From Ficedula albicollis (Eukaryota > Chordata > Aves > Passeriformes > Muscicapidae), in assembly GCF_000247815.1 (NCBI RefSeq), contig NW_004775935.1:269483-333482 (forward strand): 64,000 nucleotides of DNA, written 5' to 3'. Shown here in pieces: positions 1 through 12,888 of this stretch. Every line of letters starts with the position of its first letter. The first letter of the stretch is position 1. The notes under the pieces are model-generated. The model had not been told where the DNA came from. It did no database searches and worked only from the letters and a program-made list of their open reading frames with translations. A program made the translations under genes and the position numbers.

Positions 1-1610
1 ACCAACACTGTAACCTCACCATAGAGGGCCACCATATTTCAGGTACAATTTGCTCTTAGTGAAGTCGTGTTCACTGTCCTTAATTTTCATGTGTCTAAGC
101 ATAGTTTCTAGGAGAATATGTTTCATTATCTTGCTGGGCAAGGAAGTGAGACTGACCAGCCTGTGGATCCTGAGGGCCTTTTTTCCCTTTTCTAAAAATA
201 GGGGTTGCCTACTCTATTTTCAAGTCAGTGGGAACTTCTCCAGAAAGGTGATGTGAAATTAACTACAACCTTCTACATCCAATTTTTGCGTTGTGGCACT
301 CCTTTTTCTTTTAAAACAGCTTAAATGACTTATTTTTACAGTAGTTCTGTTTGTTCACAGAAAAGTCTGCTTCCATAAATGGCCAGTTTAATATTGCAGA
401 AAGCATCATTTTCTCTAAGCTATTCCAGGTACACTTATCAGAGAGGAGGAAATGGATTGCTGTCCTCCTCAGAGCAGGGGCAAGGTAAAAATAAGTCAAA
501 GTTAACCTTTATTTAAGCTTCATAGGATTTCGTGTTTCTCAGAAGTACCAAGTGTCTTTTAGTCCTATTGAAAATGGCTGTGGGTTCCTGAAAATCACAT
601 TCCTCCTTTAGAGGTCTAGATATGGAGCTAGGAATTTGTCTTTGCAGGAATTTGCTTTTGCAGGAATTTGCGGCCAAAAGCCCTAGTCATCAGAGGTAGT
701 TAGGTATCTAACTTGTGTTGAACAAGGAAAGCATTTGAGACCCAAATATTTTGCAAGATCTGACTGGCTATGAGATCCTTAGGAGCAGAATCAAGAGACA
801 GCATTTAATTTCATTGCATTTTACTGCTTGTTAAGACAGGAAGAATAACAAATCTCTGTTTAGGAAAAGTGGTATTTTTATACGGAATAACTGATGTGAA
901 ATAACTAGCAGAACCACTTAAGACGGGGGGTGTAGGAAAAAAAAAAGAATTAAAAAAATGCATAATTAATAACTCCCAGGAAGAAAAGGGTGAAAATTAT
1001 AATAACACATTGTTTGTTGGTCTAGTGGGAATTTCTGCTAAAAAATGAGATTCTCAAAGGAGCTTTATGCTTCTCAGCAAAAGTTATTGGAAAATAAAAT
1101 GCACTCTAGGTAAGTCAGTTTTATTTATTGTTGGGGCTTAATTTCTTCTTTTAAGTTTTTCCCTGTATGACAGACCACAACAATAATTCATATCTAAAAT
1201 TTAGCAGATAACTTTATAAGAGCTCCTTGTCATATCTTCCCAAATAGTTGGATTATCAAGATAATAGGTGAAACCCTCCTTCTTCACCCATCACAACATG
1301 CTTTCCCTTTACCATAGTTTTACACAGACTATTTTCTCATCCAATAAAATTTTGTGAAATAGATTCCTGAAGGAAATTGTGCATACACAGATCTTCACAC
1401 ATGCACTAGCAAACATATCCAGAGAATTTAATGTGAAAGCACACATATTATTCACATGTATACATTTCTCCGACTACTATTTCAGGAATGTCCTGCTGAT
1501 GGTGCTTTGCAGTTATGTTCTGCCTGAAGATCACACACCAGCAATGACAATGTTAGTGCCAAAACATTACAGCAGAATTTTCCAGGTTTGCTAGGTTAGC
1601 ATACATGGGT
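1..1610. other. Non-coding stretch, possible old repeat at its left end
   Basis: No exon, RNA gene or recognisable conserved reading frame is seen. Roughly positions 90-260 (a segment containing cttgctgggcaaggaagtga) read like a widespread avian interspersed repeat that I know only approximately, so the family is not named. The rest is AT-rich unique-looking sequence with short A-runs near 938-958. A small direct repeat of about 16 bp (ttgcaggaatttgc) occurs twice at about 643-672. Confidence 0.5.
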
Positions 1611-2380
1611 CATAGAATCAAAAAGGCATAGAATGGTTTATGTTGGAAAATGCCTCTATGATGTTCAAATCCAGCCATTAACCCAGCACTGCCAAACCCA
1701 GCACTAAATCCTGTCCCTAAGTGCCACATGTACCTGTCTTCTAAATACCTTCAGCAATGGTCACTCCACCACTTCCCTGGGCAGAGTGTTAGGGTGCTTG
1801 GAAACCTTCTCGGTGAATAACTTTTTCTTGTTATCCCATCTAAACCTCTCCCGGCACAACCTGAGACTGATCCTACAAGTGCTATCACTTGTTATGTGCA
1901 GACTGACCACCATCTCACTACTGAACTTTCAGGTGGTCCTAGGGAGCAGTAAGGTATCTCCTAAGCCTCTTTTCCTCCAGGTTAAATACCCACATCTTCT
2001 TCAGCCACTCCTCATAGGACTTCCACTCTAGACCCTTCACAATTGCCTTTGTCCTTTTCTGGACGTGCTCCAGCACCTCAACGTCTCTCCTGCAGTGAGT
2101 GACAGGCCCAAAAGCGGACACGGGATTTGAGGTGTGGCCTCACCAGTGCTGGGTACAGGGGCACAATCCCTTCCTTAGTCTGCTGGACACATGATTTCTG
2201 ATATTAGCCAGGATGTCATTCACCTTCTAGGCCACCTGGGCAGACTGATGGCTCATGTTCATCTCTGTCAAACACCTCAGATCTTGCATCTATACACTGG
2301 GCAACTTTCCAGCCACTCTTCCCCAAGTCTAGCATTGCATGGAGCTGTTGCAAGCAATGGGATCCAAGTCAAAGCCTCTT
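1611..2380 (-). mobile_element. CR1 LINE, 3' part, minus orientation
   Basis: The left edge starts with the CR1 tail motif (catagaatca, then atagaatggttt), which is the 3' end of the element read on the minus strand. On that strand, 1939-2121 encodes a remnant of the C-terminal part of the CR1 ORF2 reverse transcriptase. It retains the family pattern VLEHVQKRTKAIVKGLE followed by SYEEWLKK and LEEKRLRR. Further right, text matching the more upstream CR1 coding region (around 2210-2370) continues without a clear break. The copy is 5'-truncated, as is usual for CR1, and carries substitutions and stops, so it is inactive. Confidence 0.85.
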
Positions 2381-5300
2381 CTCCAGTTCATATCTGAAAG
2401 ATGAAAAGTGACTGATTCTCTATTCAGGCGCCATACTTCTTAGTAAATTTGAAAGGTAGTTCAAACATTTCAAAGGCCAAGGTGTTAACTTCAAAACCAT
2501 TGAGTGGTTGAATTTGAGTGCAACTGGGTAGGGAGAGGGGGATGTTAATGCCTGGCATGCATTGTCATAAAAAACTCAAGCTGTCAGATCTTTTACCTCA
2601 GTTTCTCCATTGCAAGTTAATGGTAAAATTGTTAACTCACTGGAATTGTGAGTCACAAAAACTCAAAGATAAGTTGAGTTGGTACCTTTCAAGTCAATTA
2701 ACCCCACAGCACATCCATCTCCGAACATACACAATGGCTCATTGAACTAACTCAGCCCTGACAGTGGATGTATGCAACTACATGTATCTTTGTTTAGAAG
2801 CCACCCTCAATTAGAAGCTGCTCTCCTTTAGTAACTGTACCACTACCCTGTAAGCCTCCAGGGAAACTAATTAAACTTAATAGATGCTGCACTCCATATA
2901 AAGGTGTAGAAAAAATAATTTTATATTGTAGGAACTCTGAGCTTGAAATAAAGATATATATGACAAATATAAATCAATCCACACCCCCACACCCCCCACC
3001 AATTCATTCCAAAGTAATTTTAACCCTTCCATAGGATGTGGCTCCAGGTAAATTTACTCTATGTTAACACTGGAAGAAATGCAAATGCAAATCCCAGAAA
3101 TCTATTACAAAATATCTAAAATTTCTGTGATTCTTTAAATGGAATGTCAAATAAAAGCAAAATTTTAAGCTGACTCAAGGAAAGGCAACATACTGATTCA
3201 GCAATAAAATATGGCCACCTTTACATACTTTTAATATTTTCTTGAGCATATAGTTTGTTCCACATTCTGAAAGGAATTTCACAGGAATTACAGCCTTCAA
3301 AATCTTGGATGCTCTGTGTCTAGGAGGTTGTTTATCTAACTGGCATTTATGTATCTATGGTCAGAACCTTCCTTAAAAGCTGAGGAGATATGGGATTCAG
3401 TCTCATACTAAGTAAACAGCATGTTTTCAAGATTATTTTCATGGAAATACCACAGAGTGATGATTAACCTCACTTGTAGAGAAATCTGATATAATTAGTG
3501 CTGCATATTCTTCATTTTAATTCCAGGACAAGATGAGATGAGTTAGTGAGAAGAACACACAGGCTAATACACTGATTTGCCAAAACAATATTTCCAGACA
3601 TTAGATCAAAATAACGACATAGGAACCAGGATTATATCAAGTTGCTTATTTTGTATTTTTCAAGCTACTGAACTGAACACAGTGCTGGAAACCTCTGGCC
3701 AGTTTCCCCAAAATAAGTTTAAGTAATCAATGTCATCAATCTGCCTGTCAATTTGCATCAATCTGCCTATATATTAGCTTGCCAAGGAGCAAGCAGTGCA
3801 GTAATATATTCTCCCCATCTTTTTTCATGAAGCTGCTGCCAATCACTTGTTGTTTTCACAAAACCTTGCAGTCTGGGATGAACTGAACTAATTCAAGTCT
3901 TCCAAATTTCATAACATAGGATTAGACTGATTAGTCATGAGTGAAAGAATTCCCATTGACCATGCTTTAAGCCATTTCCCTTTCAGATAACTTTGAAAAC
4001 ATTGTTCTTACCAAATGTACACTCTGATTACTGACTTGTATGATAAAAAGCAGATAAAAATCACCCAGCAGAAATTTCCCATACTTCTAAGAATGTCTTA
4101 ATTTTTCATTGGAATGAAATTAAGCATAAACTCCACAAAAGGTTTTAGGCTTACAGCTGAATACTTCTTTATTACACTTTAACCCATAGATGAGATACTG
4201 GTATCCAAACTATTGAACATTCTGCTAGTCTGATGCTAAGAAAAAACTGGGTGAACATAAGCCAACCAAACTTTTCAGGGATAGTCTTAGCTGTTAAACA
4301 AACTCCCAAAACAACTAAAGGCCATCCCAAATTTCTATGTTTTCAAGTCTAAGTAAAAAACACATTTAATCTGCCTTCTTCCACATAAGTGGAAAAAAAA
4401 AGCTGAACGCACTTCAACAAAACAAATGGACAGGGAAAACTACACTGCCCCAATATTTCTTATCCTAGAGGGAGAGAAGCAAAAGAGAAAGGACTGGTCT
4501 CTAAGATTCTGCTGTTAAATCAAATTATATAATATAGGCTGAAATATTTCCACAATGAAACACAGGGTTTGGAGAATAAAATGTAATTATGTCCACAGAA
4601 TCTTTATTTGACATATATCCATTAATAAAAAGATGGGATATACTCCAAGGGCACGGTGAGACATGGAGCCTTGAATTCAATTCATACAAAGATGCCTTCA
4701 CCCTTCTAAAAATGTAATAAGAAGCCTGAAAAACATGAATCTGCAGGTTTAAGGCCTCTTTATATCGCACTAATAGTAAGGGGACTGCTCTGGCAAATGT
4801 GTGAAACTCCTAACTCTTTTAATTAAAAGGAATTAACTAGGTCACAATGCATTAAACCATGAATGAGTCTGAACAAGTACCTTTAAAACAAACCCTTGAG
4901 CATTGTCTTTATGATGACCCACATAAGCAGTGCATGATTTTTGTATAACTGTTCTACAAGAAACAAAGTGCAGGACCCTCATGAGAAATTACTGTATTGT
5001 TGCAAAGTTTGTAATTTACTTATTCATGGATTTGCTACAATCCATGCACATTTTTTGTCTGCTTTTTTACCCAGAATCATATGTCTGTAAGTCACTAAAT
5101 TTGAAATTATTTCAGCCAGCAACAGTTTTTTGTCCTGACTTATTCATCCCATTATTACAGAAGGTGGAATCATCACCTCTCCTGGTCGATTTGCCTAAGT
5201 AGTGCCAGGTATACCCTAACTCCAGAGCACATTGCTGTGCACTTATGTGGCAATATATCAAAAAGCAGTGTTTATTTTCTTTGACAATAGATCTTGATGC

Positions 5301-6460
5301 CTTGGTCTCAATCCCTTATATTATTCTGCAGCACACATTGGTGTTCTTTCAGATTGTATTGGGGAAAATATTTCAGTTTATCATAAGCTCATTCCATATC
5401 CTACTCTTCACATGAAATACATTCTCTTTCTCTTTATGGTTGCTAAAACATTTTTCTTGATCTCAGATAATACAATATGAATACACAAATTCATTGTTTC
5501 CTTGTTTGACAGCCACAGGTGAAACAGCAGCAGTCTTGAAAAGCTCTACCTGATTGAAAACACTACGGCTTCATGCTGTGCAGAGTAAAGGGACTTGGGT
5601 CACTTGGAGATCACAACTACAAGAATTAAAAGTCATTCTCTGCATGAAGGTGCAGACACAGAATTCTATTCATAATTTCAAGTTTGCCATTCCATAAGCC
5701 CCAGGCTACTTTCAGAGCCGTCTTTTCATCCTCAATCAAAAATCTTCCACAGCCATAATGTACAAAGGATAGCAAAAATGGAGTTATGAAGATAGGGGCA
5801 CAGCCTGCTCTGCAGGAATGAATATAGCACTGCTATCAACAGAAAACACAAAATCACCAATTTTTCTCACAATGAGGAATAGTCATAAGGGGAACTTAGT
5901 TCATATCACTGTGCCTTCTTCTCCTCTAGTAAATTTACTCTTTAAAGCTCACATATCCTACCTGTAACGTAGTCCTCATCACAAGAAACAGAATTAAACA
6001 TCTGCTCTAACATTACCATTTACACCTAACTTTCTGGACAGTTAACCAGGACTTCTGACTCAGGACTCTGATACATGACATATTTACAGAGAATACAAAA
6101 AGTACTGTCTGAAGAAGGCTTGCTTATGACAAAAGGTCAGATGAAGCACAAGGGAGAGTGGCCCATAGTCTTTCAAAATTAATTAATGGTGTAAAGCAAC
6201 AGAAGGCAAGCCCTTATATGGGTCAGTGTAGCAGGAGGGAGAACTAGGCTGTCAGAGCAACTTGACAGAATGGTCACTCACCATGAAGAAGTGGAATAAA
6301 TGCAGAGAGATTGTTTTGAGGTTTCGTGTTATGCTTGCTGAACATTTTCAAAAGTTTAAGAAGTTGAGAGAGTTATGGAAAAACACATTCACAAAAAGGA
6401 TTCTCCAGTACTGAAAAAGCTGTATTAGGTATTCGGTCAAAGTGATGTTGAATCACAGAC
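2381..6460. other. Non-coding, nothing recognised
   Basis: About 4 kb of AT-rich sequence with no recognisable exon, RNA gene or repeat family. Open frames present (for example 4930-5202 + and 4525-4770 -) lack coding-like composition, splice context or similarity I can name. It is probably intronic or intergenic. Confidence 0.5.
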
Positions 6461-6461
6461 A

Positions 6462-6724
6462 GAAAAATTACTGCTTAATGGTTTCATTGATATCCCTGCT
6501 TCTCAGCCCTTACTGTGGTTATGCAAAAGAAAGCAGGAGGCTTATGGTTTGTAAGTGAAATGAATTGATTTCTCTTCTATAGATTTAGCTGGTGTTTACC
6601 ATCAGCTGCTTCTGCACCAAGACATTTATGACTGACTTGACCTCATTGGGAAGCTTTTCTGCATTTGAAGGACTTTTCTGCTATCAACTTGCATATTCTT
6701 GCCAGCAACTCATGATAAGATTGT
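6462..6724 (+). mobile_element. Eroded Ty3/Gypsy-like reverse transcriptase fragment
   Basis: Four consecutive short peptides, in different frames on the + strand, follow the order of the N-terminal half of a Ty3/Gypsy-type reverse transcriptase. The first, from 6462, reads EKLLLNGFIDIPASQPLL, like the segment before the RT core. The second, from 6515, reads VVMQKKAGGLWF, like the VVVxKKDGxxRF motif. The third, from 6582, reads DLAGVYHQLLLHQD, like motif A (DLxxAYHQ) with its catalytic Asp. The fourth, from 6637, has an FEGLF...Y..L-like stretch. A segment between the second and third pieces is missing, and in-frame stops and frameshifts separate them. The YxDD motif was not found. This is an inactive fossil. 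It could also derive from a domesticated Gypsy-type gene, but nothing points to an intact frame. Confidence 0.6.
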
Positions 6725-7680
6725 GACAAATGTGTTGTAGAAATTGAAAGCCATGTAAAGCTAGATAAATTAGAAGTTTTATTTAGAGTTAATAACCTGC
6801 CATAGCACTGTATAATTGTACTTTTTCCTCTAGAGTAAATCTGTCCAAGAACAAATGAAAGGAAAAAGACCAAATGACAAAACTCCTTTCAAAAACTTTT
6901 TCTTTCTGAACATTACCAATTTCTTGAAGCATGGTCAGGCCATGATCTTTCAGAAAAGCTGACGGATAGGGTTTAGTACAATCAGCCCACTTCTTACTGC
7001 AGAACCTTCCAGTCATGTGCATCACAGCAAATATCCTATTACATTGATTGGCCATTACCAATTACAATTACTGAAATAAACTCCTGGTCAAGCTCCTGTG
7101 CAAAATAATGCACATGTGACAATAGTACCACTTAGTTGGCTCTGGTGTCATTCACTACGGAAATTCCTTGTAAATCACGCGTGATAATGGTTCTCAGCTT
7201 AACTGTGTTGACTTTGCTGTTTTTCTCCAGGTGCACATAGGTTTGCTAGAATGTTATCCCCAGTCCAATGAGGCATTTGAAAAACTTAGTAACGTCCTAT
7301 ACAGCCACACTATCTGGCTGAAACTTACTTTCTTCATCATTCTCTAACCACACCAGATGCTTTTTACTGTACCATTTAGGAAGTCTTTTTCAAAAAAAGC
7401 TCCTCTAACAGGCTGCCATCATCTTTTTTCTCTATAAGCAATCAAGCAACTATAAAAATAATCATTTTCAAAGTACTGAGAACCTGGGCAAAATGCACCT
7501 TTTGTGAGAGAGAGATGAAAACAGTGACAGCAATAAATTCACAACCTTGACATTTTTTGCCTTTCCTGCATTTTAACATTTTCCAGCAGGAAAGATGTCA
7601 TTGGGGCTATCCTTGTACAAGACAGTCTTTAACTCACAAAAGTTTTCTAAATTTTTTAAACGGTGTATGAAAACACAATT
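6725..7680. other. Non-coding, possibly degraded continuation of the RT fossil
   Basis: No RNase H, integrase or LTR could be recognised downstream of the RT fragment. Two overlapping minus-strand open frames (6643-7061) have no family resemblance. The segment ends at the purine-rich edge of the GAAA array. Confidence 0.4.
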
Positions 7681-7682
7681 GT

Positions 7683-8718
<1,036 letters not shown>

Positions 8719-8719
8719 G

Positions 8720-11700
8720 ATGGATGAGCACACAAGCACATATGCACACCTTGTTCAGAATAAATAATAAACCTATAAAAACTTGAACCTAGATTTGGCA
8801 TAGCATATGTTCACCCACACACTCTCTAAATCAGAAAAGCATCTTCATTTCCAATTCTCCCTTTATCTGAGTTCTTTGACTGCCAGGCTATTGAGTATTC
8901 TAGAACTGGTCTTTCCCCAACAACAGTTAGACAAAAAACTGAAACAAATTATGTGGATAGTTTTCAGTTGTCTTGGACAGACAAAGGAGAGGTGAAAGGG
9001 AGTGAACAGTCTAGAAGAATAACACTGAGGATTGGTCAGACAGCTGCCACGTATCACTGCATTATTAAACTTCTGGAAGGGAGAGAACAAAAGCTGAGGA
9101 GCAGCTAAGGACAAGTGGAGACACCACAAGAGACAAGAGATGCCTTTTCAAAACTTAGAGGTGTAGGGCATATGCCAATATTTTGTGCAACACTGGACAG
9201 AAATTGAGGCTACCACTAAGTCTGATGGCAAGGACGCCACCCGGTCTAGCGGTGGCATCTCTCTGTCTTTCAGTCTGTTGGCTTGCAAGTACCAACATTT
9301 CTCTTTCACAGCTTGTTTACAATTCGTAGTTTGTCTAAAATTGTTACAAAAACATGCTTCATTTAATTGAAACCTTGTAGTACTCCACCTGAAAGCAGCT
9401 GATGGATGTAATAGGAACCTTTCAAAATGTGCCAACGGGAAGGAATTTCTCCAACAGTTCCGAATTTTGCCTTAGGGGGTGTCTCCTTCCTACAGCAGCT
9501 GTAGTTTATGTGTAGTTTCCTAACAGACTGTTCATATCAGTGACGGTACTGCCAAGCTTTTTGTTAGTTCTGAGACAAAAGTGCCAGCCTCAGTTCATTA
9601 GCTTCTTAATGCAGATGATGTTTGAACATCCACCACAAGCTTCACTACAGCATGGAAGTCCAGCCTGTAATCTCTCATGGTGGATTTATATTGCCTCCCT
9701 TTATCCTCACCATTGCCCAAAATGCCCCAGATTGGTACTCTCAGTTTTTCTGGTGATTCAGCTGCCTTCTTTCAGTTTCCAGACCAGAGGGAAGTGAGCA
9801 ATTCCCTTCAGGCAATCTATATGGTCTAGCAGTTCATAGTGTGCAATGCCTTATTGATTTCTGTCATAGCCTCCATAGCTGACTCAAGGATCAGAGGCTC
9901 TGGCAATGGCTAACAAGTTTAAACAATTAGTCCCATTTGTAACTACTTGGTGAAAGGCTTGTCAGTCTCAATGTACCTTGTACTGTAGCTTTTAGTGGAT
10001 TTCTAGTCCCATTCATTTTGCCTCAATGACCTCTACAGTTAATGGGGGCTATTGGAAAATTATTTTTTTTCTTCAAAAGCTTTTCTTTCTCCTCTCTGCT
10101 TTTTGTTTTCAGAACATAAAAGCCATTTAGGTTGTGATGTTAAAAACAGCAGTGCAGGCAATAATCTGTTGCTCTCCAGTGAGAAAATATCTGTCCTTGT
10201 GTCCTGCGTGTTGTGTCCGATACCAAAAAAACATCTTTGTCAATCAGGTGCCAGCAAAGTAATTCATTCTGAATAGAAAGGTTTGCTGAGAGCAGTATTA
10301 TTCTTTTAAAGGGTCATATTAAAAATCCTAACCCTCTTCACGATTGAGAACTTCCCATTACTATAATTTCACCCTATTAAATTCTTTCTTTTTTCTCTGC
10401 CTAACCTTCTCAGAGCAGTAGTTTGCAGTTTTGTCATACATACAGTAAAATAACTTGCATGTGAGGTTCCTACTACTGAATGGGACCAATTATGCCAATT
10501 TTCATAATAATTAGCACAATACACTAGAAGCAGGTCCTATTAACTTTGGCTGTGCTTTTCCCTTAGGTGGGTCTCGTCTGATGCTCACCATCCTTTTCTT
10601 TGCTGCAGGCCTAAGAGACCTTGATATTTCCCTACTCTTCACTGCCTGGAGCAACCTTAGGTCAGAAACATATATAAAGTAATATCTTAGTGATCAGACA
10701 CTGCTTACCACCATTTTGTTCTCTGCCAATATTGCAAAGAGATGGTGACTTATAAATTTTTAGGGAAGAACCAAGACGCTCTACAGAAAATTTGCGAGGC
10801 TGAAGATACATCTGTACCTTGCTGCTGTCTAAGAACTAGCCACCTCATCTCAGGAATCACAGCTTGCATTCCACAAAAAGAAGCACCTCAGTCACCCTCA
10901 GATTTGCTAAGAGGACATACGCATGGCTGATACCTGCCACAGCTGAGGCTTGACCACTGCAGTGGCTGGTCTGGGCATGTACTGCACACACTTGCTAGCA
11001 AGCTACACTGCTGTCCAGACAGAATGCTGACCAGCAGAAGATGCCAAAATTCCAGATGCAAAGCCTCCAGGTCCAGAGAGGCAGTATACCTGCTTCTAGA
11101 TTCAGATTTTACTCCTATTTTAAACTTGGTCTGCTTTCATCTATTTTTTTTTCTTGTTGGACCATTTGTGCCATTTCTCTATTCCACTCTTTCAGACTGA
11201 ACAGAAATTTAGTTCCCTGTACCTGTCTTTATCACAGAAGTCTGTGAGGTCATGTGGCCTTAAGCCTACCATGCCCTGAGAACTTCTGTCCCTAAAAGCA
11301 ATCAAAATGTTTTCAAATGTGTTCTGGACTCACACTTACTGCCCTTATGTGTAGAGACAAAAATCTCTCCTGTCTCAGAGGCCACCAGGAGCCACCAACA
11401 GTAGTTTCTTTGCTGTCTGCAGGAAGTCCTTTTGGTTTTGCACTCTGATGTACATTTCCAGGAGTCATGGATCTATGTACTTAGGTGTTGCCATTGTGCA
11501 AGCCACTGATAAATCAACAGAGATGTGCATTCAACTGCACCTTCTCATCCTGTCAAGTATTCATCAAGTGCAATTTTCATCAGCTCAGAACTATTCAGTG
11601 TTTATCCTTGGCACCAGCATGAAAAGCAGCTTTAGCAAAGTGTCAGTTCCTGTCTTACCTACAGATTGATGCACAGAGATCATCCCTTGCTGGTGGGTGT

Positions 11701-12794
11701 GAGGGTTCTACCAGGCGTGCCCAACAGCAACCACGAATGAACTGTAAGCAGACTCCCAGTCTCTCTCATTTGAAGTAAAATGTGTGTCCCTCTTTCCAGT
11801 CTCATTACAACCTGCATAAAGAGGAGGAAGACTTACAGAAAGAGGATACAAGGCTTCTGTCCCTCCTCACAAGGAGAAGGCCCTGTTCCCAACACGCTAT
11901 TCTGCAAGTCCAAAAAGATATTCCCACTCTGTACTTGGGTCTGCAGCTCTCCTCTGTGCCCTCACCACATTCAGGCACTGCCACAACTGTCTCTTGATCT
12001 TTGTTCATTGCTCAAATATCTGTTCTGCAGATGTAAGTGCAATTATATGTTGCTGCCTTTTCCAAAACCAAGCATGTGTAGCGGGTCCAAATATAACCTA
12101 AATCCCAGGTTAGAGACTGACAGTATTTCCCAGTTTCCTTCTTCATCCCTAGTGGGCCTTCTGTCCTGGAACTCTTCCTTGACTCTGTGTTTCAGGAAAG
12201 GTCAGTTAGCCTTTCGATATCACTTTCTCCAAGGATAGGGTAAGCAATTCTGTCAATGGGGCACAGCAAGGCAGTGGGGGAAAGAGAAATCTTAAAGTAG
12301 CATTAAAAATAGTATTGGCTTAAAAAGGAATAAACACCATTTAAAACACTACGGTTGATGCCACATGCTGAGGTAACTGACATGGCTGTGATAGTTACAT
12401 TGAGAGATTGAGTATTTCAATACCATCCTTTTCAGCCAAAAATGTCAATAAAAACAAGTTGATGTTGCCTTCTTCCATCTGGGTGTGTTCTTTCCTTTCC
12501 ATGCCAAGTGACTAACATCCCACCAGCCGAAAATATGACCATACATAGCACATGTAGAATACATAATGGCCTTCTTCTCAAGGACTAAGGAGCACCTCAA
12601 ACCCTGGGTGACAACACTTCCTTTCCCTCCAACTAGCACAGCTGGAGCTACCATGCCCATCCTGGCTCCTTCCCTGCCTCTCCCTGGGCACGACACTGTT
12701 CACCTGGCAGCTGCCTGCAGCCACAGCCATTGCCCTCAGCCAGTGAGGCACCTCTGCTCAAGGATGTCCTTCCCTACACACACACCCTGTCTCT
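8720..12794. other. Non-coding, nothing recognised
   Basis: No exon or RNA gene recognised over about 4 kb. The longest frames (11780-12238 +, 9148-9435 -) do not resemble known families and have no flanking splice signals that support them. Base composition is ordinary. Confidence 0.5.
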
Positions 12795-12888
12795 GGCATG
12801 ATTTTTGGGGTTGTCATGTGCAGAGCCAGAAGTTGGATTTGATGATGCTTGTGGGTCCTTTCCAGCTCAGAGTATTCTATGATTCTGT
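12795..12888 (+). mobile_element. CR1 LINE 3' end, plus orientation
   Basis: The segment follows the CR1 3' terminal consensus: ggggttgtcatgtgcagagc, then gatgatgcttgtgggtcctt, then the terminal attctatgattctg repeat unit. Only the last ~95 bp of the element is present. CR1 ends in short (ATTCTATG)-type repeats and not poly-A, which fits what is seen. Confidence 0.75.
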
